NCBI RefSeq assembly: GCF_000002075.1
Contig: NW_004797719.1
Location: forward strand, 125,444 to 189,443
Origin: Aplysia californica
Taxonomy: Eukaryota > Mollusca > Gastropoda > Aplysiida > Aplysiidae
DNA length: 64,000 nt
Direction of reading: 5' to 3'
The position numbers and the translations under genes were made by a program. Each line of letters begins with the position of its first letter. Positions within the stretch are counted from its first letter, which is position 1. The notes below the pieces were generated by a model. It worked only from the letters and a program-made list of their open reading frames with translations. It was not told where the DNA came from and did no database searches. Shown piece after piece: positions 11,099 to 20,260 of this stretch.

Positions 11099-14000
11099 TT
11101 TTTCTCCTTCTTCTTCTTTTTTTTTTTAGGGGGGGGGGGGGGGGTGGGAGGTTGTCAGCATCCTTTGTATCCATTTTAGAAGAAAGAAAATCATTTGTGT
11201 GTGGGTTTGCCAGAAAAGCATTTATAAAAGGCACAAAAAAGAAATAATTTCCAGTTTCCAAGGAAAGTTTGAGCTTTTAAAGTCGCCACTCCTTGGCAGT
11301 CATTTTCTTGCTAATTTTACCTCTACCTAATTCAATCTCTGAAATGTCTCAAATTCTATTCAAAGATAAATAGACACTTTTTTAAAATCAAAAGCAAAAC
11401 AAATGGACCAGCTTTATGATTTTACCATGCCTCTGCAAGCTCCAAAATTGACGAGCACCCGATTCCATCCTGTTGTGACACATTTGGTCACTTCTAAGGA
11501 CAAGGGGTTGACCCAGATTTCGGGAGTTTCCAGAAATCTTGACCTACACCAAAAGTGGCCATTGCCTTACCTATAGGAGAAGTTGTTTTTATTTTAGGCA
11601 ACTGCTTAAGGTCATATGAGCGCCAGAAAATTAGAGGTGTTACAAGAGATTAACAAACATAAAAAAAGAAGAAGGAGAAGTTTGGTTTCATTAATATGTA
11701 TATTTGTTTGGTTATAGAGAAAACTCTCCTTGTCTTTGAAAGAAACTGAACCTTCGATTTTCTCAAAACAGTATTTTTTTCAGGATAGCCCCCTTGTGCT
11801 TAAAAGCGTTTTCGGGATAGCCCCCTTGTGCTTAAAAGCGTTTTCGGGATAGCCCCCTTGTGCTTAAAAGCGTTTTCGGGATAGCCCCCTTGTGCTTAAA
11901 AGTGACACATTTGTTCTTCCTCCCTCAGACTGTCGTCCGGTAGCAAAGAGTTGCCGTACGTGCAGAGTCGTTTCCCCTTGCCCACGGTGAACATCGAGCA
12001 CATCCCGATCACGGTCCACGTGGCCGTGCCGGCGTTCGGCCGCGTCAAGACATTGCTGCCGCTGTGCTACGTGGTGAAGAACCGAACCCCGTACGTTCAG
12101 GAGATCCAGATCAGCATGGAGTCCACGGACAGCTTCATGTTCTCGGGGAACAAGCAGGTAAAAGCTTGGGCTACAAGTAGAAAGTACGCAGGGGTGGAAA
12201 TTTTCCCGTAACTTTATTGAAATCCGTAATTTTGATTTACTTCGTCATTTTCCGTAAGTGGTCTCCGTAAGCGCTCGGTCTACCTACTTTCAACGGTGAG
12301 TTATTCTACTATGTTTGTATGTATGTATGGATGACCAACCTCCCTCGGTATTGGAGCAGAAGAGTTACCATCCACGCCCTCCCCTGGTTGTCCCCAGAGC
12401 CGGCACCCACCAACCACCCACACTATTCTACCATGACCGTCCTTTGTTGTCCCCAGAGCCAGCTACGAGTGTTGCCGGGCCAGGAGTATAAGCTCCACTA
12501 CCCTAGGACACCCGCCAATCACCCACACTATTTTATAATATATATATATATATATATATCTATTATCTATTTGTGGTGGCGGAATTTTGCTATTCAAAAG
12601 GCTTTTTAATGGCTGCATCGATCAACATGCGGTTTTCGCCAAAAGATTCTTTAAAATATTCTCCAGATCATGACGCCCTTGGTTTTTTCAATTTTGAGAC
12701 AGTTTTGCTGTAAGAAACTAAACTTCTTTATTTCGCCGATCGCTTTTGTAGGCCGATGCTTCTGTCTCTGTAATTTTAGAAAATCCGGAAGTGATATTTT
12801 GCGAAGGCGCATTTTGTTTTGAGAGCATAGATCTATAATTTTTTGCACCTCTCAAGATTTATTGCCCCATTCCAGTAGAGTGTAAATATAGTAGGCCAAT
12901 GACTTTTAGTTGATATTAAAGCACCGATCATTCCTTTCTTCGAAAGGGGCCCCAGCTAGTGTATATATAGATATATATATCTATCTATCTATCTATCTAT
13001 GTGTAGACACTACCACCAAGGTCTCTCTATACCCCCAGAGCCAACTGCGAGTATTGCCGGGCCAGGAGTACAAGCTCCACTACAACTTCTTCCCCCTGGT
13101 GGCAGGTCAGGTGACCCTTCCCAGGCTGCACCTGGACATGATGCGCTACCCGGGGACCATGGATGACATCATCAACAAGATGCTGCCCACGCACATATTT
13201 ATACGGGTGAGATACTCACATTTATCACACACATATTTATACGGGTGAGAATGTTATGTTTATTATATAATAATAATAAATAGCATTTGTATAGCGCATT
13301 CCCCCGCTCAACAGCAAGCTCTATGAGCTTTACACTATCTATATGTGTGCCCCTAGAGAAAGGTACCGAAAGTCGCCCGAGACCGTTTCGAGCTACAGGC
13401 AGATAATGACAAAAATCACTTTTTTGACCAAAATGTGTTTCCTTAAAAAAAAGATAGATCCAACAATTTTTTACTATGTGTTCAAAGGGTTTTCATTGAT
13501 TTGACTTCTAAATGTTTTATTTTGAATTATTTTGAGGGAAGGGTATATTAAAAACAATAATGAAAACTGCATTTAAAAGGCTAAAAGGTGTTAAGATCTA
13601 TTCTTGAGGCACGTTTTCTCTTCCCTGCTATGTTTCACCATTGAATTCCATTCATGATATCGATGTCAACTGAATGCCAAATTGGAAGTGAATTTTCCAT
13701 GAATAAATACATTAAAAAAATCTTTTTTTAAAAAGTTTATATGTGTTCTCACGTTTATTAAACTTAAAAGCTTATTTTCTCCAAATTATATTTTTATTCC
13801 TTACCTTGCAAAATGTGCAATATCTCAAAACTACTTGAGATATTTTAAAACTTCAAAAAACCCTGTGTTCATCATTGAATTTCCTATAATTTTGGTACCT
13901 TTCTTTTGGCACACACATATTATTACCCCAGCAGATCTTAGAACATTGAGAAACATTCTCAGCTTCCCAGGAAGCATACAGTGCAAGCAGCTGATTAAGT

Positions 14001-14563
14001 GCTCAAACACTAACAAACTGACAAAATCTTTCGCTGTCTATAGCCGGGTACCCATCCACCTGGATGAAGGGAGGAAAATTACTGTAAAGTGCCTTTCCCA
14101 AGGACACAACGTCGGGGTCCCTGACAGGATTCAAACCCTCGACCTTATGGTTACGAGTCTGAGAGTGTAACCACAGGCCACCAACACCACAAGGTGGTCA
14201 TCTAGAACAATCCTTCGGCTCTCCTTTGTGAAGGATGGCTGTGGGCTGCTGATTTGACAACTTGAGACAGGAAAAGTTGAAAATCTCTGACTTTTAGAGC
14301 AAGCAAAGTGTTTGCTGAACTGTCATTTAACAATTTATGTGCTGCAGTTTGATGATTTTTTTTGTTTTTTGTTTTGTTTTGTTTGGGGTTGGTTCTTTTG
14401 TGTATATTCCTGCTTTTCCATTTCACTGCTGTCATCTGTTTTTCTTGTGGGTTTTTTTCCTAACCTTCTCTGTTTCCATTAATTTCTCTAACAGAATTTG
14501 AAATTTATTTTTTTATTTTTTTTATTTCAGCCTATTGGAAAGACACCCCCAGGATCTACCTAA
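632..14563 (+). CDS. TRAPPC11: Trafficking protein particle complex subunit 11, C-terminal part (13 exons)
   Basis: Exons read at 632-790, 1842-2020, 3414-3539, 4399-4445, 5243-5334, 6412-6471, 7681-7806, 8709-8816, 9589-9640, 10747-10852, 11929-12157, 13039-13206 and 14531-14563. All have AG/GT borders and matching phases and give 494 residues plus TAA; the 5' half lies outside the window. The family is the metazoan TRAPPIII subunit (Foie gras domain, then Gryzun-type beta domains) that acts in ER-to-Golgi transport and autophagy. Recognition rests on the C-terminal block containing LPLCYVVKNRTPYVQ, FMFSGNKQ, LRVLPGQEYKLHYNFFPL and PTHIFIR, which fits vertebrate TRAPPC11 as I remember it. 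The human protein is about 1130 residues, so roughly its last 45% is here. The donor after 9640 is GTTGGT, weak but the only one that keeps frame. Edges of four exons are duplicated in the introns. The family assignment is from memory, without a search. Confidence 0.87.
778..1020 (+). repeat. 28-bp minisatellite built from an exon/intron junction
   Basis: About nine copies of GAAACAGATAGAG plus GTAAGGAAGATGTGA. The first copy contains the last 13 coding bases of TRAPPC11 exon 632-790 and its donor site; later copies carry GTAAGG or GTAGGG, closer to the donor consensus than the authentic GTATAG. The first intron codons read GTA TAG, so use of a later donor would end the protein at once. Confidence 0.85.
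1399..1812 (-). mobile_element. MITE family D, copy 1
   Basis: About 410 bp with imperfect terminal inverted repeats: GGTGTGGAATCAGGTGCTTG at the left end and GGACGAGGATGTCTCACA at the right. The interior aligns in reverse to the copy at 2937-3378 (shared blocks around GGCCGCCAAAGTTTGG and GACTTCTATTTAAGAT). No transposase is present. It ends 30 bp upstream of exon 1842-2020. Confidence 0.75.
2030..2434 (-). repeat. SL-B SINE copy, long form
   Basis: On the - strand it runs from CCCCGGGGCAGTGCCACTGA through a 250-bp body (GGAACTGCTGCTTTTTC, GTCACTCTCTTGTGAACTGC, ACTTCTCTGTTGACATCCAC) to the stem-loop tail and an (AAAAC)n end. It begins nine bases after the donor of exon 1842-2020. The same long form is at 7842-8243 in the opposite orientation. 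Confidence 0.8.
2505..2720. repeat. Degenerate 30-36 bp tandem repeat
   Basis: Units related to GGATGTTATTTGGATTTTTG and TTGTTAGGTTTCTTGG recur about six times with variation in the TRAPPC11 intron. Confidence 0.6.
2937..3378 (+). mobile_element. MITE family D, copy 2
   Basis: The left end TGAGACAGTGTGGTGAAATC and the right end GATCCCACCGCGTCGTGACA are inverted repeats of about 30 bp. The interior holds the family motifs AAGAAACTGGCATTTTTC, TTGGCAGCCATTTTCTC and CTGAAACCAGGTGACC. It ends about 35 bp before exon 3414-3539 and is inverted relative to copy 1. Confidence 0.8.
3550..3632. repeat. (CA)n microsatellite just inside an intron
   Basis: CA and GCA-rich dinucleotide run starting about ten bases after the donor at 3540. 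Confidence 0.9.
4114..4255. mobile_element. MITE family E, copy 1
   Basis: About 142 bp with inverted ends: TCGCGACCTCAGTGCTTTCT on the left and the reverse complement of TCGCGACCTTGGTGCCCTCT on the right, followed inward by a shared TCCATTTTT block. No coding capacity. A second copy is at 7536-7656. Confidence 0.75.
5438..5508. repeat. Short near-perfect hairpin in a TRAPPC11 intron
   Basis: Two arms of about 28 bases, one containing GCTGACGATATGAA and the other TTCATATCGTCAGC, are separated by a loop of about 15 bases. There is one bulge, a wobble or two and one mismatch. It could be a MITE remnant or a small-RNA precursor. Confidence 0.6.
5662..5897. mobile_element. Fold-back MITE, about 236 bp
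   Basis: Arms of about 100 bp are inverted: the outer end GGGGAAAAACGACGGTAGTC is matched at the right end by its reverse complement. Similarity continues through CACAAA, GACCCATAA and TTGACTGGTGGTT. The outer GGGGAAAAACGACGG resembles the inner end of the CTGTCCCCGTCGTTTT MITE family seen at 16197 and 30225. Confidence 0.75.
6735..7238 (+). mobile_element. LINE 3' end, RTE-like, truncated and decayed
   Basis: One frame reads EHRILTGKIEGKRGRGRPRA followed by TYMEILKR, the C-terminal signature of non-LTR reverse transcriptase proteins (GKRGRGRP... then an aromatic-rich motif). A second piece, MIADSGMDSEEGGRAEMDTF, is the usual end of such proteins in another frame, so the copy is frameshifted. 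A (GATGAT)n tail at 7214-7238 fits RTE-type elements. Most of the element is missing at the 5' side. Confidence 0.7.
7536..7656. mobile_element. MITE family E, copy 2
   Basis: The same TCGCGACCTCAGTGCTTTCT end as the copy at 4114, with an inverted partner ending AAGAAAGCGCTGAGTTCACA and a central TTTAAACAGTGAAAA. It stops about 25 bp before the acceptor of exon 7681-7806. Confidence 0.75.
7842..8243 (+). repeat. SL-B SINE copy, long form with poly(A)
   Basis: Starts CCCCGGGGCAGTGCCACTGA and ends in the stem-loop GGCGCTC...GAGCGCC, then GTAAAACCCTCTACT and a run of 13 A at about 8239-8251. The A tail fixes the direction of transcription for both SL families. Confidence 0.85.
8838..9235 (+). 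repeat. Repeats derived from the 3' edge of exon 8709-8816
   Basis: A 48-bp near copy of the end of the exon lies at about 8922-8969 and keeps the frame (CSSPWSIDIKDSSVSL) and a GT. It is surrounded by at least eight copies of a CTCTGTCAATCTGGTACTG-type unit, itself the exon's last 12 bases plus donor. A further unit, AGTAGAATTAGTAGGCCTAC, is repeated near 9130-9200. Confidence 0.8.
9768..10022. mobile_element. Fold-back MITE with 120-bp inverted arms
   Basis: The left arm begins GAGGGCTGCCAAGTAAACTA and the right arm ends with its near-exact complement. The arms match over about 120 bp, through CTTGAAGCGTTTTG and TGGATAAACTT, to a short loop around 9890. Arm identity looks above 85% by eye. 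No target duplication was settled. Confidence 0.85.
10434..10540. repeat. (ATA)n, SINE-tail-like fragment and (CA)n
   Basis: AATAATAATAATAATAAATG is followed by TTATAATGCGCC, as in common invertebrate SINE tails, and then a CA microsatellite at 10505-10540. Confidence 0.5.
10914..11145. repeat. Pure polypyrimidine (CTC/CTT)n tract ending in poly(G)
   Basis: About 210 bp of uninterrupted pyrimidines on the + strand, including roughly 25 perfect CTT triplets at 11023-11097, is followed by about 18 G. It sits 60 bp after the donor at 10853 in a TRAPPC11 intron. Long open frames across it are artefacts of the repeat. Confidence 0.9.
11225..11482 (+). mobile_element. MITE family D, copy 3, left end missing
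   Basis: The right half of family D, with TTGGCAGTCATTTTC, the conserved GATTCCATCCTGTTGTGACA end and ATTGACGAGCACCCG. The left terminal repeat is absent. Confidence 0.65.
11587..11680 (-). repeat. SL-A SINE fragment, tail side
   Basis: Contains GGTCATATGAGCGCCAGAAA, GTGTTACAAGAG and AACAAACATAAAAAAAG; one arm of the stem is lost. Confidence 0.6.
11781..11905. repeat. 33-bp minisatellite next to an acceptor
   Basis: Four copies of GGATAGCCCCCTTGTGCTTA plus AAAGCGTTTTC end 24 bp before exon 11929-12157. Confidence 0.85.
12382..12501 (+). repeat. Duplicated acceptor and first 44 bases of exon 13039-13206
   Basis: CCCCAG followed by AGCCAGCTACGAGTGTTGCC and on to CTCCACTAC at 12457-12501 repeats the start of the authentic exon, which has synonymous differences. 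A third, shorter copy (CCCCAGAGCCGGCACCC) begins near 12391. The frame from 12457 stays open to TAA at 12607-12609 and is in phase with the donor at 12157. Confidence 0.8.
12535..13000. repeat. (TA)n and (TATC)n microsatellites with unassigned sequence between
   Basis: TA runs at 12539-12560 and TATC/TATA runs at 12960-13000. The 400 bases between show nothing recognisable. Confidence 0.6.
13207..13250 (+). repeat. Duplicated 3' edge and donor of exon 13039-13206
   Basis: CACATATTTATACGG with GTGAGA occurs at the real junction (13192-13212) and again about 39 bp downstream, giving two near-identical donors. Confidence 0.75.
13255..13390. repeat. SINE-tail-like fragment
   Basis: ATAATAATAATAAATAGCATTTGTATAGCGC then AGCTCTATGAGCTTTACACT resembles the widespread 'tatagcgc ... 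agcgctttaca' interspersed repeat of marine invertebrates. The match is from memory, not a search. Confidence 0.5.
13925..14190 (-). repeat. tRNA-derived SINE, complete
   Basis: On the - strand it starts GTGGTGTTGGTGGCCTGTGG. The pol III B box GGGTTTGAATCCTG lies about 60 bases in, followed by a central domain (TCCTTGGGAAAGGCACTTTA, CCTCCCTTCATCCAGGTGG) and a 3' part TGCTTCCTGGGAAGCTGAGA. The copy at 33807-34120 has the same three parts. Confidence 0.75.
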
Positions 14564-15985
14564 GGTTTTTAGAACTGCTTTCTTCCTAAGTGTGCAATAG
14601 ATATATTCATTATAATATTCTGTATGTGGATTGCTTGATGCGAGCTGAATAGATGATAAATAAAAGTTACCAGAGTATGTTATGGTGTTTATATCTGCAA
14701 GATAAAAGTTTTCTGAACATATGTTATGTATCGCTTGTATTCATTTTATTTTCCCTCTTTATGGCACTTTTATATATGAGGAAGATTTATGTATGTAAAG
14801 AAATGTTAGCTTTTCGTTGAGTGGCTATAAAGGTGTATCCTTGAGCAATACACCTCAGTATTCTCTCTCTTTTATTCTATGTGTCTGTCGGTCTCTGTCT
14901 TACTCTGTCTGTCTGTCTCTTCTCTTCTCCCCCCCCTCCCTATACTGTGATGGCAAGTAGTTGTGGAGATGTGTCTGTCTGTCTGTCTGTCTGTCTGTTT
15001 TGGACAAATAGTACAGTGCATGCTGCGTGAATGAAAACGTGATGGTTGGTGAATCCCAAAGTTCCTTGAGGACAATTAGAATAGTGGTGATTCCCGTCCT
15101 CACATTACTTGCTCTTTTTTTTTTTTTTTATCTTGTTGATAATGCCTGGAAAAAGCGTACTCATTAAAATAAAAGCATCTTGTCTGGGGCATTTTGGACT
15201 TTACTTTTAACATTCCAGAAATGTCCATCCTATGTTAACACTGCACACAGAGCAGAGAGCCTTGTATATTGTCCTTATTCACAGCCGTGGTCAAGTCTTC
15301 AACCACAGTACCAGTCTATCGATGTGTTTTGTACAATACTGTAATCTACGTGTATTTTCTCCATCATAAAGACAACAAGAGATGACTGGGTCAGAAATCT
15401 TTTTTTGGTGAGGCGGTCAGAGTGGGTGCAAGTGGAATGTGTTTTGTTCTGGCGATGGTTTTTAAAAGTATTTTATTTTTCTAGACTTGTGTTTAAAATT
15501 GAAGCTTCTGGTGATCATTGGGAATAATTTTCGAGACCGTGTAGCATTTGCAGCTTACAAATAATATGGTGGGTTAAAAGCTTTCTCTAACTCTAAGTAA
15601 TGACAGTATGGACGCGTTTTATATGTGGTTATTTATCTCTTTGGTGAATTGGGGGCCTCTGCTTGATGGTCTAAATCTGTGAAAACAATGAGGCTAAAAT
15701 GATCTAATATTCATATTATATATACAGACTGCCAAGTTTCTTCAGAAGTATTTAACACACACACACACACCCTTCCCCCCTCCTTCTATTTGGACAGCTT
15801 CGTATCAACGTGTGATCATTTATCTATTCGGGTGGATAGTTTGCTCTCTTTGACGGACAATTGTATGACTGTATGTCGTAAATGCACGTTCGTTCTCACT
15901 TTGAATATTTCATATATATAGAAATATTTGTAGTTGTTACTGTCAGAATGGTTTGAATAAACTGAATGTCTTCACTGGTACACAA
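14564..15985 (+). other. TRAPPC11: TRAPPC11 3' untranslated region with poly(A) signals
   Basis: No coding frame is seen after the stop. An AATAAA lies at 14658-14663 and a second, better placed one at 15957-15962, followed by a TG-rich stretch. The region is free of the interspersed repeats that resume just after 16035, which supports a transcribed 3' UTR ending near 15985. It includes short CTGT and CA simple repeats (14885-15000 and 15755-15775). Confidence 0.6.
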
Positions 15986-16045
15986 CATGTGGCTTCTCAT
16001 TATTGACCTTGTCTCTGTTGGCACTCTTCTGTGTTGGTTCTTAAG

Positions 16046-16195
16046 TTGATCTTAACTAAAAATTCTGGTGTTGTTGAGACTACAGAGGTGAGCAGAGTAA
16101 GTCTGATGTTAGGACTTCTCTGTTGACATCCACCCCTTGGCGCTCATATAACCTTATGCAGTTGCGAGCGTTGTAAAATGTTACTAACACTAAAA
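16046..16195 (+). repeat. SL-B SINE copy, 5'-truncated
   Basis: Body piece GAGGTGAGCAGAGTAAGTCT then ACTTCTCTGTTGACATCCAC, the stem GGCGCTC...GAGCGTT, and a TAAAATGTTACTAACACTAA end. Confidence 0.75.
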
Positions 16196-16196
16196 C

Positions 16197-16375
16197 CTGT
16201 CCCCGTGGTTTTCTGCACCCCGCAGAATTCAGCAAAACTTGATCATTTTTTGCATAATTTCTGATTGTTTCCCTTTATCGTTCTTCGTCAAAATTCACAG
16301 AATCGCAGAATTTCACATTTCGGGGCTCAGTTTGCTTAATTTCAGAATTTTTCTTGCCTAAAACGACGGGGACAG
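16197..16375. mobile_element. MITE with CTGTCCCCGT ends, copy 1
   Basis: Inverted ends CTGTCCCCGTGGTTTTCTGC and GCCTAAAACGACGGGGACAG, 179 bp, with a palindromic interior (GCAGAATT, TTCACAGAATCGCAGAATTT). Both flanks read TAAAAC, a possible 6-bp target duplication. It inserted directly at the end of an SL-B SINE. Confidence 0.75.
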
Positions 16376-16429
16376 TAAAACTGAAGATTTGGGGGGAAAA
16401 AAGGTTCTGTGATTAGAGTTTATTTCTAG

Positions 16430-17205
16430 TTTATTTTCTAGTTCATCCCTTATATTTTCTAACTCCTCACAGTATTTTCTAGCTCCATCCCTAGTATTTT
16501 CCAGCTCTCCCCAAGTATCCCTAAGTTTTTCTAGATCATTCCAAGTATTTTTAGGTGATCCCCAAAATTTGCCAGTAGTTTCTAGCCCATTCACCATATT
16601 TTCGGGCTTATCACTTATATATTCTCAAGTATTTTCTAGCTCATATCAAATACTTCCTAGCTCAATCCTAAAATTTTCTAGCCCATCCCTACTATTTTTA
16701 GGTCATCCCCAGCATTTTCTAGATCCTCCCCACTATTTTCTAGTTCATCCCTTGTATTTTAAAACTCGTCCCCAATATTTTCTAGTTCATCCCCAATATT
16801 TTCAAGTTCATCCCCAGTATTCTCTAGTATTTTCTAGATATTTCCCACTAATTTCTAGCTCATTCCCAGTATTTTTTAGCAAAACCCCACTATTTTCCAG
16901 ATCACTACCTCTATTTTCTAGATGATCCACTGTATTTTCAAGCTCATACCCAGTTTTTAATACTTTATAGCTCAAGCACAGTATTTTCTAGCTCATTCCT
17001 AATATTTTGAAGTTTATCTCCAACATTTTGTAGCTCATCCCCAATATTTTTCATCTCAACCCTATATTTACTAGCTCATCCTCAATATTAATTTCTAATT
17101 CATCCCCAATATTCCTTTCAATCTTATTACAAATATTTTTTAGTTCACCCCAACTATTACGTACATCGTCCCCAGTCTTTTCTAGATCATTCTCACTATT
17201 TTCTA
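16430..17205 (-). repeat. 21-bp minisatellite, reverse-orientation arm
   Basis: Degenerate units of the form TATTTTCTAGCTCATCCCC, the reverse complement of the GGGGATGAGCTAGAAAATA variant found in the right arm. The orientation changes near 17205. Confidence 0.8.
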
Positions 17206-20200
17206 GGAGACAATGTAGAAAATAGTGGTGGTGATGTAGAAAATAATTGGGATGATACAGACTGTGTAATATATAGAAAATAGTGGGGAAGATGTAGAAA
17301 ATATTTGGGATCAGTTAATAAATAGTGGAGATGATCGAAAAAATAATGGGGATAAGGTAGAACATAGTGGGGANNNNNNNNNNNNNNNNNNNNNNNNNNN
17401 NNNNNNNNNNNNNNNNNNNNNNNNNNNNNNNNNNNNNNNNNNNNNNNNNNNNNNNNNNNNNNNNNNNNNNNNNNNNNNNNNNNNNNNNNNNNNNNNNNNN
17501 NNNNNNNNNNNNNNNNNNNNNNNNNNNNNNNNNNNNNNNNNNNNNNNNNNNNNNNNNNNNNNNNNNNNNNNNNNNNNNNNNNNNNNNNNNNNNNNNNNNN
17601 NNNNNNNNNNNNNNNNNNNNNNNNNNNNNNNNNNNNNNNNNNNNNNNNNNNNNNNNNNNNNNNNNNNNNNNNNNNNNNNNNNNNNNNNNNNNNNNNNNNN
17701 NNNNNNNNNNNNNNNNNNNNNNNNNNNNNNNNNNNNNNNNNNNNNNNNNNNNNNNNNNNNNNNNNNNNNNNNNNNNNNNNNNNNNNNNNNNNNNNNNNNN
17801 NNNNNNNNNNNNNNNNNNNNNNNNNNNNNNNNNNNNNNNNNNNNNNNNNNNNNNNNNNNNNNNNNNNNNNNNNNNNNNNNNNNNNNNNNNNNATAGTTGG
17901 GATGATGTAGAAAATAGTTGGGATGATGTAGAAAATAGTGATTATGATGTAGAAAATAGTTGGGATGATGTAGAAAATAGTTGGGATGATGTAGAAAATA
18001 GTTGGGATGATGTAGAAAATAGTGATTATGATGTAGAAAATAGTTGGGATGATGTAGAAAATAGTTGGGATGATGTAGAAAATAGTTGGGATGATGTAGA
18101 AAATAGTGATTATGATGTAGAAAATAGTGGGGATGATGTAGAAAATAGTGGGGATGATGTAGAAAATAGTGGGGATGATGTAGAAAATAGTGGGGATGAT
18201 GTAGAAAATAGTGGGGATGATGTAGAAAATAGTGGGGATGATGTAGAAAATAGTGGGGATGATGTAGAAAATAGTGGGGATGATGTAGAAAATAGTGGGG
18301 ATGATGTAGAAAATAGTGATGATGATGTAGAAAATAGTGGGGATGATGTAGAAAATAGTTGGGATGATGTAGAAAATAGTTGGGATGATGTAGAAAATAG
18401 TGGGAAAGGTGTAGAAAATAGTTTGAAGGAGCTTTAAAAAATCGTTTGGATGATGTAGAAAATAGTGGAAAAGGTGTAGAAAATAGTTTGGATGATCTAA
18501 AAGATAGTTGGGGTCAGCTAGGAAATAGTGGGGATTTATGTAGAAAATATTTGGAATGAGCTAAAATAATAGTTGAGATGAGCTAGGAAATAGTGGAGAT
18601 GTAGAAAATGGTGTGGATGATGTAAAAAATAGTGTGAAAGATGTAAAAAAAAGAGTATGGATGATGTAGAAAATATTTGGGATGATGTAGAAAATAGTGG
18701 ATGTGAGGTAGAGAGTAGTGGGAAAGATGTAAAAAATAGTTGGAATGATGTAATAAGTAGTGGGGATGAGCTAAAAAATAGTTGGGGTGGGCTAGGAAAT
18801 AGTGGGGATGATGTAGAAAATAGTGGGGATGATGTAGAAAATAGTGGGGATGATGTAGAAAATAGTGGGGATGATGTAGAAAATAGTGGGGATGATGTAG
18901 AAAATAGTAATTATGATGTAGAAAATAGTAATTAAGATGTAGAAAATAGTGATTATGATGTAGAAAACAGTTGGGGTGATGTACAAAATAGTGATTATGA
19001 TGTAGAAAATAGTGATTATGATGTAAAAAATAGTGATTATGATGTAGAAATTAGTGATTATGATGTAGAAAATAGTGATTATGATGTAGAAAATAGTTGG
19101 GATGATGTACAAAATAGTGGGGGTGATGTAGAAAGTAGTTGACATGAGCTAAAAAATAGTGTGGATGATATAGAAAATAGTGGGAAAGATGTAAAAAATA
19201 GTTGTGATGATGCAGAAAATTATGGGGCTGATGTAAAAAGTACTGCAGATGAAGTAGAAAATAACTGGGACGAATTTTTAACAAAGTTGGGGTGAGCTAG
19301 GAAATAGTGGAGATAATGTAGAAAATTGTGGGGATGATGTAAAAAATAGTAGGGATGATGTAGAAAATAGTGGGGATGATGTAAAAAATAGTGGGGATGA
19401 TGTAATAAATAGTGGGGATGATGTAGATAATAGTGGGGATGATGTAAAAAATAGTTCCGATGACATAAAAAATAGTAGGGAAGATGTAGAATATAGTAGG
19501 AAAGATGTAGAAAATAGTTGGGATTATGTAGAAAGTAGTTGACATGAGCTAAAATAATAGTTGGGGTGAGCTAGGAAATAGTGGAAATGTAGAAAATTGT
19601 CTGGATGATTGTAAAAAATAGTGTGAAAGATGTAAAAAAAAAGTATGGATGATGTAGAAAATATGGAATGATGTAGAAAAGAGTGGGGATGATGTAAGAT
19701 GTAAAATATTGTGGGTATGATGAAGAAAATAGTGGCAGTGAAGTAGAAAGTAGTGTTTAAGATGTAGAAAATAGTGGGAAAGGTGTAAAAATTAGTTGAA
19801 ATTATGTTTAAAAAATAGTGGGGAAGAGCTAAAAAATAGTTGGGGTTGGCTAGGAAATAGTGGGGATGAAGTAGAAAATTGTGGGGATGAAGTAGAAAAT
19901 TGTGGGGATGAAGTAGAAAATTGTGGGGATGAAGTAGAAAATAGTGGGGATGAAGTAGAAAGTACTGGTGATGATGTAGAAAATAGTGGGGATGATGTAG
20001 AAAATAGTGGGGATGATGTAGAAAATAGTTGGGAACAGGTAAAAAAAAATAGTTTGGAAGAGCGTGGAAATAGTGGGGATGATGTAGAAAATAGTGGGGA
20101 TGATGTAGAAAATAGTGGAGAGGGTGTAGAAAATAGTGGGGATGATTTAGAAAATAGTGGAGAGGGTGTAGAAAATAATTTAGACGATGTATAAAAAATA

Positions 20201-20260
20201 GTGTGGTTAAGCTAGAAAAAAGAGGGAGTGACGTAGAGCTAGAAAACAGTCCCTTTCTGA
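17206..20260 (+). repeat. 21-bp minisatellite, forward arm, with assembly gap
   Basis: Well over 100 units of GATGTAGAAAATAGTGGG plus GAT, partly replaced by N at 17374-17892. Variants (TTGGGAT, GATTATGAT, GAAGTAGAAAATTGT) are clustered, as expected from local unequal exchange. Because 21 is a multiple of 3, one frame reads (ENSGDDV)n without stops for hundreds of codons, but the frame breaks repeatedly and there is no gene structure. Confidence 0.9.
17374..17892. other. Assembly gap (519 N)
   Basis: Run of N inside the minisatellite; the true length of the array is unknown. Confidence 1.

Noticed and set aside
10732-11261. Frames rich in Leu, Phe or Arg
   Set aside because: Translations of the (CTT/CTC)n tract in different phases; only 10747-10852 is a real exon.
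17367-20194. Long + strand frames reading (ENSGDDV)n / (ENSWDDV)n
   Set aside because: They exist only because the minisatellite unit is 21 bp with no stop in one frame; the frame breaks repeatedly, a gap lies inside, and no start, splice sites or non-repeat coding sequence adjoin.
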